Source: JAYPHU01 sp038127535 (GTDB taxonomy: Bacteria; Pseudomonadota; Alphaproteobacteria; Rhodospirillales; UBA2165). Taken from it: DNA of 64,000 nt. The notes below the pieces were generated by a model that was given only the letters and a program-made list of their open reading frames with translations, ran no database searches and was not told the origin of the DNA. The position numbers and the translations under genes were made by a program. The number at the start of each line of letters is the position of its first letter. Within the stretch, counting starts at the first letter, position 1. The stretch covers positions 1 through 64,000 of the forward strand of contig JAYPHU010000017.1 of the NCBI GenBank assembly GCA_038127535.1, written 5' to 3'. Positions 7,839-15,709 of this stretch are shown piece after piece.

Positions 7839-8702
7839 CTAAACCACCTCGTCCACAACTTCGTTGCGCAGGGTCCCAATGCCGCCAACCTCGACCTCAA
7901 TCACGTCGCCGGGTACCAGCCATTTGGGCGGATCGAAGAACGTACCCGCGCCGGTGGGCGTGCCGGTGGCGATAATGTCGCCCGGCTTGAACTCCATAAA
8001 TTTCGACATGTAGGGCAGCAGGTAGTCGAAGTTGAACACCATGTTCGCGGTGGTGTCCTTTTGCCGCACCTCGCCGTTGATCCGGGTCTCCACCGACAAG
8101 TTATTAAAGTCGGGGAACTCGTCGGCGGTCACCATCCAGGGGCCGAGCGCACCGCTGGCCCTGAAATTCTTGCCCTGGGTCACATTAAATTTGCCGTGCC
8201 GCAGCCAGTCCCGGATCGTGCCTTCGTTCATGATGGTCAGCCCGGCGATATGATCGCGGACGTTTTCCGGCTTAATGCGTCGGCCGGCTTTGCCGATGAC
8301 GATGACGATCTCGCCTTCGTAGTCGAGGCGCTCGGATTCCGGCGGGCGGACGATGTTTTCCCCATGGGCCACCAGACTATCGGGCGTGCGCACAAACATG
8401 CTCGGATACTTGGGCGCGTCGGAGCCGTCCTGGTATTCTTCGTTGCGCTTGCCGTAATTGACGCCGATGCAGAAGATTTTTTCCGGGAACGGGATCGGCC
8501 GCTGCAGTTTGACGTCGCTTAAGGAGACCGTTGAATCGCTGTCTTCCAGCGCCCGCGCCTTGTCCAACGCCTCCGCCCGCAACAGCGCCAGCAGCGTCGG
8601 GTATTCGCTGCCCAGTTGGTTTCTTACATCAATCACCTTGCCATCAGGCATGATGATCCCGTAGCTCTCCACCCCATCCAAAACATAACTGGCCAAACGC
8701 AC
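7839..8702 (-). CDS. Fumarylacetoacetate hydrolase (FAH) family protein
   Basis: This 287-aa protein has an FAH C-terminal domain. It shows FCIGVNYGKRNEEYQ near 90, the metal-ligand region DYEGEIVIVIGK near 125-140 with two Glu, a GKNFRASGALGPW segment, and the terminal GDIIATGTPTGAG. Family members hydrolyse or decarboxylate ring-cleavage products, such as acylpyruvates, oxalocrotonate-type acids and HpaG-type substrates. It starts at GTG. It is divergent from the CHM isomerase/dioxygenase operon across a 143-base region with a clear inverted repeat, so the two units are probably co-regulated. It would act after ring cleavage. Confidence 0.87.
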   Translation of the reverse strand: MRLASYVLDGVESYGIIMPDGKVIDVRNQLGSEYPTLLALLRAEALDKARALEDSDSTVSLSDVKLQRPIPFPEKIFCIGVNYGKRNEEYQDGSDAPKYPSMFVRTPDSLVAHGENIVRPPESERLDYEGEIVIVIGKAGRRIKPENVRDHIAGLTIMNEGTIRDWLRHGKFNVTQGKNFRASGALGPWMVTADEFPDFNNLSVETRINGEVRQKDTTANMVFNFDYLLPYMSKFMEFKPGDIIATGTPTGAGTFFDPPKWLVPGDVIEVEVGGIGTLRNEVVDEVV

Positions 8703-8768
8703 CTGGGCTCTCCCGTCGCAAATATTTTCGTTTCATGATCGCTGCGCGTCACCGGGCTGGTTTCTTAC

Positions 8769-8792
8769 GCAACGATCTGTTTGAATCGTTGC
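8769..8792. promoter_or_regulatory. Inverted repeat, candidate operator between divergent catabolic units
   Basis: GCAACGAT (8769-8776) and ATCGTTGC (8785-8792) form a perfect 8-bp inverted repeat with an 8-base spacer. It lies in the only intergenic region between the FAH-family gene (minus) and the isomerase-dioxygenase operon (plus). A dimeric regulator could control both directions from here. No regulator gene is adjacent. Confidence 0.5.
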
Positions 8793-8845
8793 ACTCATTC
8801 AATAAATGCGGATAAGAGTCAATCTGCATCGGGAGGATACGCACC

Positions 8846-9247
8846 ATGGCCCACGCCATCATCGAATATTCCGCCAACCTGGAAGAGAAGATCGATCTCG
8901 ACGGCCTAATCGACTGTGTTCACGCCGCCTGCATCGAGACCGGCGTATTCCCTCTAAGCGGCATGCGCACCCGCGCTGCCCGTCGGGACCATTACAAACT
9001 GGCTGACGGCAATGCCGACGCCGGCTTTTTTCACTTGGTCCTGAAGATCGGACCGGGCCGAGAAGAAGAGGTCAAGCTGAACGCTATGAACCACATTTTT
9101 GATGCGTTCCACGAATTCATCAAACCGGTGTTCGAGACCTCGCCCATGCTGACCTCCATCGAAGTGTTTGAGCTGCCGCCGGAACTGCGGATCAACAAAA
9201 ACCACATCAAGGAATACCTGGAACCGGAGGCGGCGGCGGCGGAATGA
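8846..9247 (+). CDS. 5-carboxymethyl-2-hydroxymuconate Delta-isomerase family protein
   Basis: This 133-aa protein is of the CHMI family, a tautomerase-like fold. It opens with MAHAIIEYSANLEEK, in which Pro-1 of the tautomerases is not exposed but the family's conserved HxxxEYSANL is recognisable. IETGVFPLSGMRTRA and GFFHLVLKIGPGRE follow. In homoprotocatechuate degradation CHMI isomerises the oxidised ring-cleavage product. The next gene starts inside its stop (ATGA), so it is translationally coupled to the dioxygenase subunits. GGGAGGA precedes the ATG. The C-terminus ends in an Ala-rich tail. Confidence 0.83.
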   Translation: MAHAIIEYSANLEEKIDLDGLIDCVHAACIETGVFPLSGMRTRAARRDHYKLADGNADAGFFHLVLKIGPGREEEVKLNAMNHIFDAFHEFIKPVFETSPMLTSIEVFELPPELRINKNHIKEYLEPEAAAAE

Positions 9248-9555
9248 GCCTCTATTTCGTTCAAAAGCTGATCTACAATTTGAACCGGGACACTCAGCTT
9301 CAAGACCGGTTCCAGGCGGACATGGAGGCCGTGCTGGCGGACTATGACCTGACCGGTGAGGAACTGGACGCCATTCGCAAGCCGGATATCGGGCTGATGT
9401 ATGTTATGGGCGTGAACGGCCAATTGTTGATGCACTATGCGGCGTTCCGCCAATATGAATGGAACGACTACATCCAGGCGATGAAGGACGGGATCGAAGA
9501 ACACGGCCAAGTCCGGGAAGGCTTGTACTTGCGGACCGGCGGAGGTGCGGTATGA
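9244..9555 (+). CDS. LigA-like small subunit of a class III extradiol dioxygenase
   Basis: This 103-aa protein matches the LigA-type helical domain of protocatechuate 4,5-dioxygenase alpha subunits: YFVQKLIYNLNRD at the N-terminus, LADYDLTGEELDAIRKPDIGLMYVMGVNG in the middle. In the Lig enzyme this subunit caps the active site of the beta subunit. It overlaps both neighbours by ATGA junctions, consistent with stoichiometric expression with the catalytic subunit. It has no catalytic residues of its own. Confidence 0.83.
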   Translation: MSLYFVQKLIYNLNRDTQLQDRFQADMEAVLADYDLTGEELDAIRKPDIGLMYVMGVNGQLLMHYAAFRQYEWNDYIQAMKDGIEEHGQVREGLYLRTGGGAV

Positions 9556-10373
9556 GTTTGGTTTTCGCAGGTGTGTGCTCCCACGCCCCCGGCATCACCG
9601 GCCGCGCCGACCGGGCCGATCCGGCCCTCAAACAAGGCCTCCACGACAATTTCGCCAAGATGCGCGACGCGATCAAAGCGTCCAGCGCGGAAACGCTGAT
9701 CATCATCGCCGCCGAGCATTTCGCCAATTTCTTCATGGACAATATGCCCGCCTACTGCATGGGCATGGCGGATTACTACGAGGGCCCGATCGAGGACGAG
9801 GAATGGCTGGCCATCAAGCGCCGTCGCATTCCCGGCAACGCTGACCTGTCCCGCCGGCTGATCACCTCGGTCATGGAAGAGGTGGACCTGTCTTACGCCC
9901 AGGAATGGAAATTTGATCACGGCATCATGGTACCGCTGCACTTCCTGGCACCCGATAATGACATCGACATCATTCCGGTGAACATCAATTGCCAGGGTCC
10001 GCCCCTGACGCCGATGAGCCGGGTCTGGGCCTTCGGCAAGGCGCTGCGCCGCGCCTGCGATGAGGCGCCGGAGAAGATCGCCATTGTCGGCACCGGCGGC
10101 ATCTCCCATTGGCCGGCAACGCCCGATTCCGGCAAGATCAACGAGGAATGGGACCGCGCATTCCTGGACCGCTGGCTCGCCAACGACAAGGACGGGATGC
10201 TGTCCTACACCGACGAAGAGACCTATCACGAGGGCGGCCAGGGCGGTTTCGAGATCCGCACCTTTGTCGCCGTGGCCGGCGCGTGCGAAGGCCAGCCCGG
10301 CGAACTGTGGTACTACGAACCGATTCCGATCTATGCCGTCGGCTGCACCGTCGCCAGCATGGCGGTGGCGTAA
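9552..10373 (+). CDS. Class III extradiol ring-cleavage dioxygenase, catalytic (LigB-like) subunit
   Basis: This 273-aa catalytic subunit uses non-heme Fe(II) to cleave an aromatic diol (or aminophenol) next to the hydroxyl. The expected LigB ligands are visible: His11 in CSHAPGI, His56 in AAEHFANFF, and a Glu in GGFEIRTFVAVAG near the C-terminus. A catalytic His is seen in GTGGISHWPATP. The start at 9552 overlaps the LigA stop (ATGA). Substrate preference cannot be read; protocatechuate, gallate, homoprotocatechuate-like and 2-aminophenol-type substrates are all used within the family. The stop lies four bases from the convergent MFS stop. Confidence 0.86.
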   Translation: MSLVFAGVCSHAPGITGRADRADPALKQGLHDNFAKMRDAIKASSAETLIIIAAEHFANFFMDNMPAYCMGMADYYEGPIEDEEWLAIKRRRIPGNADLSRRLITSVMEEVDLSYAQEWKFDHGIMVPLHFLAPDNDIDIIPVNINCQGPPLTPMSRVWAFGKALRRACDEAPEKIAIVGTGGISHWPATPDSGKINEEWDRAFLDRWLANDKDGMLSYTDEETYHEGGQGGFEIRTFVAVAGACEGQPGELWYYEPIPIYAVGCTVASMAVA

Positions 10374-10377
10374 AGCC

Positions 10378-11529
10378 CTACGGGTTTCGTTTCAGGCTGA
10401 ACGAGACCAGCCCCCCTACAGCCATGGCCGCCGCGCCGACCAGAAACACCGGCAGGTAGTCGCCGGTCACGCTGAACAGCTTCACATAGCCGAACCCACC
10501 GATGGTCTGCGCGATGCCGTAGACCAGCGTCATGCCGCCCCAGAATTTGGGCATCTGATCACTGCCCACCACTTGGCGGGTGCGCGCCGTGACCACCGCC
10601 GAGAAGCCAGGCTGAGTGCCGACCATCAGCGACGCCAACACCAGCATCCAAACGGCGGGCAGGAGCACCGGCGCGGCGATCCCGAGCGCCAAGACTAATA
10701 AGACCAAAGAGACGGCGCGCTGCAGGCCTAGTCTGTCGCCGAGCCAGCCCCAAAGAAATGTCGCCAGCACCGCGCCCAGGCCGAACAACGCCCAGAGCAA
10801 TCCGCCGAATTCCTTATCATGACCCAGGCCCCGGACCGCGTAGTCCACCCAATAGATCGTCGGCACCACGAGGCCGAGGGAAAAACAGGAATAGGCCGCA
10901 TAGAGCCGTATCACCGGCCAAGAGAAATGGGAGATTTCTTCGGCTGCTGCCGGCTCAGAGACTGCGGTATTACTTGGCGCCCCGGCCCAGCCCCAAAGCC
11001 CGAGGATCGTCCCTGCCCCGCCCAACAGCGCGAGCCCCGTCCAGGCAGCGGCAAGGCCGTGATCCAATAGACACGGCACCATCATGCTGGAGATAAAAAC
11101 GCCAATGCCGACGCCGGTAAACACGATCCCCGTCGCCGCGCCCAGCCTATCCGACGGTGCATGCCGGGTCACCACGGTCAGGCTGTAGATCATCATCACC
11201 GCCATGGTCATCCCGACCAGAAACCGCCAGAACGCCAGCCAGGCAAACCCCCAGGGCGCGATACTCGCGATCAGGCAAATAAGCGAGATGATCAAACAAA
11301 GGCGGATCGCCGGCACTTCCTTCACGGCCCGAACAAGATACGGCGCCACCGGAATTCCGATGAAAAAACCAAATAGATTAAACGCCCCCACATAGCCGGC
11401 CTGGTCCGTGCTCAGCTGCCCGCTTTCGATCAACGGTGTGATCATCAAGGTGTAGGAAAATCGTCCCAGACCCATGCCGACCAATTGATTGCCGGCGCCG
11501 CCCACAGCAAATCTGATCCAGTCCGGCAT
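10378..11529 (-). CDS. MFS transporter (YbfB/YjiJ type)
   Basis: This 383-aa membrane protein has about 12 predicted helices. It opens with GMGLGRFSYTLMITPLI and AGYVGAFNLFGFFIG, typical of the YbfB/YjiJ group of the major facilitator superfamily. The inner loop RHAPSDRLGAATGI and a second-half loop GWLGDRLGLQRAV are also seen. Its placement next to the ring-cleavage operon suggests uptake or efflux of an aromatic or its product, but this is inferred from context only. It is convergent with the dioxygenase gene. Confidence 0.8.
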   Translation of the reverse strand: MPDWIRFAVGGAGNQLVGMGLGRFSYTLMITPLIESGQLSTDQAGYVGAFNLFGFFIGIPVAPYLVRAVKEVPAIRLCLIISLICLIASIAPWGFAWLAFWRFLVGMTMAVMMIYSLTVVTRHAPSDRLGAATGIVFTGVGIGVFISSMMVPCLLDHGLAAAWTGLALLGGAGTILGLWGWAGAPSNTAVSEPAAAEEISHFSWPVIRLYAAYSCFSLGLVVPTIYWVDYAVRGLGHDKEFGGLLWALFGLGAVLATFLWGWLGDRLGLQRAVSLVLLVLALGIAAPVLLPAVWMLVLASLMVGTQPGFSAVVTARTRQVVGSDQMPKFWGGMTLVYGIAQTIGGFGYVKLFSVTGDYLPVFLVGAAAMAVGGLVSFSLKRNP

Positions 11530-11743
11530 TGCTCGAGTCTTTCAGCCCTTTGGGATAAGTGTTAGGAAATGGCGCGAGGAGCATTCATTATCCTGACATT
11601 CGGACAGTGGTGAAACACATATTTTCCAGCAGTTAGCCCATCCAGATTGTGGACGTGGGCGCGAGCGCGATCGAGGATAAACCGGTCTACGACTTGCTGG
11701 TTGATGAGGGCCTTGCCCGGGTTACGGGCTTCGAGCACGCCCC

Positions 11744-11798
11744 GGAAGAGTTTGAGCGGTTGAAAGACCTGGTTTCGGAGTCCAGGGAATATCTGCCC
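11744..11798. repeat. Left copy of exact 55-bp duplication flanking the N-gap at 11799
   Basis: Repeated exactly at 11899-11953. Same length (55) as the duplication around the gap at 5689, which points to an assembly k-mer overlap. Confidence 0.93.
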
Positions 11799-11898
11799 NN
11801 NNNNNNNNNNNNNNNNNNNNNNNNNNNNNNNNNNNNNNNNNNNNNNNNNNNNNNNNNNNNNNNNNNNNNNNNNNNNNNNNNNNNNNNNNNNNNNNNNN
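11799..11898. other. 100-N gap that is probably artificial
   Basis: Its two flanks share 55 identical bases. Deleting 11799-11953 restores one continuous reading frame through the FkbM-like gene. Confidence 0.9.
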
Positions 11899-11953
11899 GG
11901 AAGAGTTTGAGCGGTTGAAAGACCTGGTTTCGGAGTCCAGGGAATATCTGCCC
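11899..11953. repeat. Right copy of exact 55-bp duplication
   Basis: Identical to 11744-11798. Only one copy is expected in the genome. Confidence 0.93.
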
Positions 11954-12720
11954 TACGCCCTCGGCGACGGCACCGAACAGACGCACCATATCTGCCAGGC
12001 GCCGGGCATGACGTCCCTGTTCGAACCGGACATGGACCATCTGTCTCACTTTCACGGGTTCGAGGATTGGGCCAAGGTCGTGGATCGACTGCCCATACAA
12101 ACCCACCGGCTTGATGATGTAACTGAGATTGAGAACATCGACTTTCTGAAGATCGACACCCAGGGAGCGGAACATCAGATCATCGACAACGGCCGGGATA
12201 AAATTTCGGAGGCGGTCGCCCTGCACATCTAGCTGTCGTTCAAACCCCTGTATCACGGCGAACTACCGTTCGGCGAGGTGGACCTGTTGTTGGGCGAACT
12301 GGGGTTCGTTCTCCACACGATCACCGAGGCGAAAAAACGGGCCTTCCGGACGATGATTTTTAACAACACCATCTACGAAGGCCGGCACCATATCCAACAA
12401 GTCGATGCGGTCTATATAAAAGATTTTCAGACGTTCAGCGCATTGCCGCTGGAGAAACTGATCCGCCTCGGCGCGCTCATGCACTATTGTTATGCCAGTT
12501 GGGATGTGGCGCACCTTGCACTTCAGCGCGGCGACGAACAAAAACTGGCTCAGCGAACTCAAATCCACGATTGAATGGAGTGTGGAGGCGAAACCGCTAT
12601 TCGATGGGGAGCGGTATATCCGTCATCTCGAGGCGGGATTTGCGGAAGCGCATCGTCTCTGGCGAACCGGCGAATCGCCGGCCCATATCCTGACCGCCGG
12701 ATTACTGAACCAAGGTCAGA

Positions 12721-14361
12721 TCAGTCCCACTTCTTGATAATAATGAACGGCCAAGGCGAAGACTCGGTGCCGTAGGTAATCGGCACGTCGATCAGTGCAG
12801 GTTCATCCTTCCTGATGGCTTCCGCGACCAGTTTTTCCAGATCGCTCGCCTCGGTGCAGGTGTAGGACGCCACACCATACGCCTTGGCCAGCGCGGCGAA
12901 ATCGGGGTTCTCCAACTCGCAGCCGATGGTGCGGCCGTCATAGCGGGTCTCCTGATCCCGGCGCACATTACCGTAAGCGCCGTTATTAAACAGTACGGTG
13001 ACCAGGCCGATGCCGAATTGTTTGGCCGTCGCCAATTCCTGGATGGTGAATTGGAAGCCGCCGTCGCCGGTAATCGCCACCACCGCTTTGTCCGGGTTGG
13101 CGACTTTGACGCCGAGCGCAGTCGCGAAGCCGAAGCCCAGCGTATCCTGATGGCCGTTGGCCACATAGGTGCGTGGCTCGTACACCGGAAAGGCCACTTG
13201 GGACAAAAATCCCGACTGGGTGATCTCGCCGACGAAAAACCCGTCTCTGGGCAGGGCGGCGCGGATAGCGTTCAGATACGACATTTGCGGCTGGACTGCT
13301 TCCAGCTCCCCGGCGATTTTTTGCTTCGCGGCAGAGATGTTCGCCCGCTGATTATTCGCCGCAGGCCTGCGGGTTTTCAACGCATCAATCAAAGCACGCA
13401 GAGAGGTCTTTGAATCGCCAACGACCCCGGCATCCGGTGTCCAATGGGTCATTTCGGCCGGATCGATATCGATCCGCACCATCTTGGGCTCGGCCGGGCG
13501 GTCCTGCCACTGCATCAGGTTCCAGCGCATATAAGGCCCTTCGAGCCGCGATCCCACGCCGATGATCAGATCGGTTTCCTCCCAAAGTTCGCCCAATACC
13601 GGCAACATGGTCACCAGGAGATGATCATCGCTGACCACGCCCCGGCCGGAGCGGAAAGAGCTTACCGGCGCGTTCAGAAGTTCAGCGAGCTCAATCACCT
13701 CGTCGCCGGCATGCAGCGCACCGCCACCCACATAGACCGCGGGATTTTTAGCCGATGCAATCAAATCAGCGGCCGCCGCGATTTCGCTGGCATCGGGCTC
13801 AGCCGGCGTCAGGGATTTGGGATCGACCAGCGCCACATCGCCTGTTTGGCCCAGAACATCCCATGCGGTTTCCAGCACCACCGGGCTCGGTCGACCCGAT
13901 TGAGCCTGGAAAAAGGCTTCGGCCACCAGTTCAGGGGCGTCTTCGGGTTTGTGGATGGCGTACGCCCACTTAATAAGACTGCGGAGCGTGGCCAACTGGT
14001 CGGGGATCTCATGCAGATGCCGGCGGCCCTTGCCCATAAAATCGGTGGGAATATTCGAGGTAATGCCGACGATGGGGACATTTGCCCCATAGGCGGTGCA
14101 GAGAGCCCCCATGGTATTGAGAATGCCGGGGCCCGGCACCACGCTGAAAACCCCCGGCTTTCCGGTCGATCTGGCATAGCCGAAGGCCATATAAGCAGCG
14201 GCCTGCTCATGACGCACGGAAATCAGCCGGATCTTGTCCCGCTGCTCGTACAGCGCATCAAAAAAGTCATAAGTTTGCGCGCCGGGCATGCCGAATACGG
14301 TATCCACGCCGTGGCGGAGCAGCATATGCACAATCGCCTGTCCGGTGGTCATCTGCGTCAT
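12721..14361 (-). CDS. Thiamine diphosphate-dependent enzyme (acetolactate synthase/benzoylformate decarboxylase-like)
   Basis: This 546-aa ThDP enzyme has three expected domains. The N-terminal pyrimidine-binding domain carries the catalytic Glu in VRHEQAAAYMAFGYAR (about residue 50). The central domain follows (about 190-320; YVGGGALHAG, RIDIDPAEM). The C-terminal pyrophosphate-binding domain has the motif GDGGFQFTIQEL through NNGAYGNVRRDQ (about 430-470). Start 14361 is preferred because GAGAGAGA precedes it. It is a single-gene unit with no small regulatory subunit, so it is unlikely to be the biosynthetic acetolactate synthase. It may decarboxylate or ligate a 2-oxo acid from the nearby catabolic region. 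Confidence 0.82.
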   Translation of the reverse strand: MTQMTTGQAIVHMLLRHGVDTVFGMPGAQTYDFFDALYEQRDKIRLISVRHEQAAAYMAFGYARSTGKPGVFSVVPGPGILNTMGALCTAYGANVPIVGITSNIPTDFMGKGRRHLHEIPDQLATLRSLIKWAYAIHKPEDAPELVAEAFFQAQSGRPSPVVLETAWDVLGQTGDVALVDPKSLTPAEPDASEIAAAADLIASAKNPAVYVGGGALHAGDEVIELAELLNAPVSSFRSGRGVVSDDHLLVTMLPVLGELWEETDLIIGVGSRLEGPYMRWNLMQWQDRPAEPKMVRIDIDPAEMTHWTPDAGVVGDSKTSLRALIDALKTRRPAANNQRANISAAKQKIAGELEAVQPQMSYLNAIRAALPRDGFFVGEITQSGFLSQVAFPVYEPRTYVANGHQDTLGFGFATALGVKVANPDKAVVAITGDGGFQFTIQELATAKQFGIGLVTVLFNNGAYGNVRRDQETRYDGRTIGCELENPDFAALAKAYGVASYTCTEASDLEKLVAEAIRKDEPALIDVPITYGTESSPWPFIIIKKWD

Positions 14362-14475
14362 GATCGTCTCTCTCGTCGAAAATGGGCCGGTCCTCTGGAT
14401 ACAGGCTGGGCCGGGGGGCAGACAAGGCCTATTCAAACCGCCCGCCAATGGCCTGAAATTCAGCCATTTACGCCA

Positions 14476-14504
14476 TTGACACTTTATCCATATATAGGTA
14501 GTTT
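14476..14504 (+). promoter_or_regulatory. Probable rplU promoter
   Basis: TTGACA (14476-14481), a 17-base spacer, and TAGTTT (14499-14504) lie 72 bases before the rplU start. The spacer is AT-rich (TATATA). The -35 box is a perfect match to the housekeeping consensus, as expected for a ribosomal-protein gene. Confidence 0.55.
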
Positions 14505-14576
14505 CCGCGCCTTCTAACGGGCCCCTTGCATTGGCGGCCTGTCTTTGTGTACGGAAAAACAAAAAAGACCAGGAAA

Positions 14577-15092
14577 ATGTTCGCAGTCGTAAAAACCGGA
14601 GGTAAGCAATATCGGGTTTCTCCCGGCGACGTCATCGTTGTCGAGAAGCTTTTGGGCGATGCCGGCGCCAAGATTAAGCTCGATCAGGTGTTGATGGTCG
14701 GCGAAGACGGTCAGGCCCCCGAAGTCGGTGCGCCGCTCGTCGGTTCCGCCGCCGTGAATTGCGAAATTCTCGACCAGTCCCGCGCCGATAAAATTCTTGT
14801 CTTTAAGAAGAAGCGCCGCCAGGGCTACAAGCGGACTAAGGGTCATCGTCAGGACCAGACGGTTCTTCACGTTCTCGATATTAACGGCAAGGGCGCCGTC
14901 GCCTCCCGGGCTGACGCGAAACCGGCCAAGAAGGCTGATCCCAAACCGGCAGCCGAGGACAAGGCCGACGCGCCGGCGCAGGAAGCCGCGCCCGCCAAGA
15001 AAAAGGCTGCGGCCAAGAAAACCGAAACCAAAAAGAAAGCAGCCTCCAAGAAGAAGGCCGCTTCCAAAAAGAAAACGACCACAAAGAAGTGA
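14577..15092 (+). CDS. rplU: 50S ribosomal protein L21 with long basic C-terminal tail
   Basis: Residues 1-103 are canonical bL21: MFAVVKTGGKQYRV at the N-terminus and KRRQGYKRTKGHRQ near 80-93. The total is 171 aa, against about 103 in E. coli. The extra 65-70 residues are almost only Ala, Lys, Pro and Asp/Glu, ending in repeated KKKAASKKK units. Similar Lys/Ala tails occur on L21 in other alphaproteobacteria. The ATG at 14577 has AGGAA before it. It is the first gene of the rplU-rpmA-obgE set, though separated from rpmA by 253 structured bases. Confidence 0.96.
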   Translation: MFAVVKTGGKQYRVSPGDVIVVEKLLGDAGAKIKLDQVLMVGEDGQAPEVGAPLVGSAAVNCEILDQSRADKILVFKKKRRQGYKRTKGHRQDQTVLHVLDINGKGAVASRADAKPAKKADPKPAAEDKADAPAQEAAPAKKKAAAKKTETKKKAASKKKAASKKKTTTKK

Positions 15093-15095
15093 CCT

Positions 15096-15137
15096 GTGAA
15101 AAAGTCCCTCGGCAAATGCCTCGGTGTACTTTTTCAC
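15096..15137 (+). repeat. Inverted repeat 1 in the rplU-rpmA spacer
   Basis: GTGAAAAAGT (15096-15105) and ACTTTTTCAC (15128-15137) form a perfect 10-bp stem four bases after the rplU stop. There is no T-run after it beyond the stem, so it is not a classic terminator. It may protect the rplU 3' end. Confidence 0.6.
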
Positions 15138-15151
15138 AATTTAAATAACAA

Positions 15152-15190
15152 TCAAATCCGTCCTTCAGTCGGCTCTACGAACGGATTTGA
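15152..15190 (+). repeat. Inverted repeat 2 in the rplU-rpmA spacer
   Basis: TCAAATCCGT (15152-15161) and ACGGATTTGA (15181-15190) form a perfect 10-bp stem with a 19-base loop. Confidence 0.6.
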
Positions 15191-15201
15191 AATATTTTAG
15201 T

Positions 15202-15222
15202 GATCCGGCCAATGGCCGGATC
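15202..15222 (+). repeat. Inverted repeat 3 in the rplU-rpmA spacer
   Basis: GATCCGGCC (15202-15210), loop AAT, GGCCGGATC (15214-15222): a perfect, very stable 9-bp hairpin. Confidence 0.65.
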
Positions 15223-15231
15223 GAAACGAGC

Positions 15232-15268
15232 AATATGAAGACATAGGGACGCCCCCAGTTTTCATATT
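15232..15268 (+). repeat. Inverted repeat 4 in the rplU-rpmA spacer
   Basis: AATATGAA (15232-15239) and TTCATATT (15261-15268) form a perfect 8-bp stem with a 21-base loop. It is the last of four stems before rpmA. Confidence 0.5.
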
Positions 15269-15345
15269 TCAGGTTTTGAGACTGGAAAAAAGTACACTGA
15301 GCAACGCGAAGGACTTTTTTTCAAGCAAAGGCAGGAGAAAGACTT

Positions 15346-15603
15346 ATGGCTCACAAAAAAGCAGGCGGTTCCTCCCGCAACGGACGCGATACAGCCGGAC
15401 GCCGGCTGGGCGTTAAGAAATCCGGCGGTCAGGCTGTTATTGCGGGCAACATCATCATTCGCCAGCGGGGCACCAAGTATCACCCTGGCGAGAATGTCGG
15501 CATGGGCAAGGATCACACCTTGTTCGCTTTGACCGACGGCACCGTGGCTTTCTCCAAGAAGGGCGCGGGCAAGACATTCGTGGCGGTGGAGCCGGCGTCC
15601 TGA
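15346..15603 (+). CDS. rpmA: 50S ribosomal protein L27
   Basis: This 85-aa bL27 begins MAHKKAGGSSRNGRDT, so its N-terminus is directly AHKKAGG and can reach the peptidyl-transferase centre with no Firmicute-type cleaved leader. It continues with RRLGVKKSGGQAV and IIRQRGTKYHPGENVGMG. GGAGAAAG precedes the ATG. A strong Rho-independent terminator follows, so obgE downstream needs its own promoter or read-through. Confidence 0.97.
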   Translation: MAHKKAGGSSRNGRDTAGRRLGVKKSGGQAVIAGNIIIRQRGTKYHPGENVGMGKDHTLFALTDGTVAFSKKGAGKTFVAVEPAS

Positions 15604-15631
15604 CAGTGACGCCGACCATTCACTGAACCTA

Positions 15632-15659
15632 GGGGAATGGTTGACCATTCCCCTTTTTT
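15632..15659 (+). terminator. Rho-independent terminator after rpmA
   Basis: GGGGAATGG (15632-15640), loop TTGA, CCATTCCCC (15645-15653), then TTTTTT. A 9-bp perfect stem and U-tract make this a textbook terminator. Confidence 0.9.
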
Positions 15660-15709
15660 AATGGCCGAATTTGAGACCTTGTTAAGACACGCATATTAGG
15701 ACCGGATCC

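Larger units (their letters stand above)
11649..12737 (+). pseudogene. Broken FkbM-type methyltransferase gene, possibly with SPINDLY-like C-terminal segment
   Basis: With the false gap removed, one frame runs from VDVGASAI (SAM-binding start of FkbM methyltransferases) through RLKDLVSESREYLP, FLKIDTQGAEHQI and LHI. It then hits TAG at 12230-12232 and continues in the same frame with LSFKPLYHGELPFGEVDLLL to a stop at 12572. FkbM homologues usually have Glu at the TAG site, so GAG to TAG explains it. There is no ATG: a TAG at 11634 stands just ahead of PIQIVDVGAS. A third piece in another frame (about 12527-12737; PLFDGERYIRHLEAGF) resembles the C-terminal end of SPINDLY/O-GlcNAc transferase-like proteins, implying a frameshift. 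It is either a decayed surface-glycan gene or an error-rich contig end. Confidence 0.6.

Noticed and set aside
12230..12232. TAG in the FkbM-like gene as pyrrolysine
   Set aside because: Pyrrolysine is not expected in such bacteria, the family has Glu here, and the gene has other damage.
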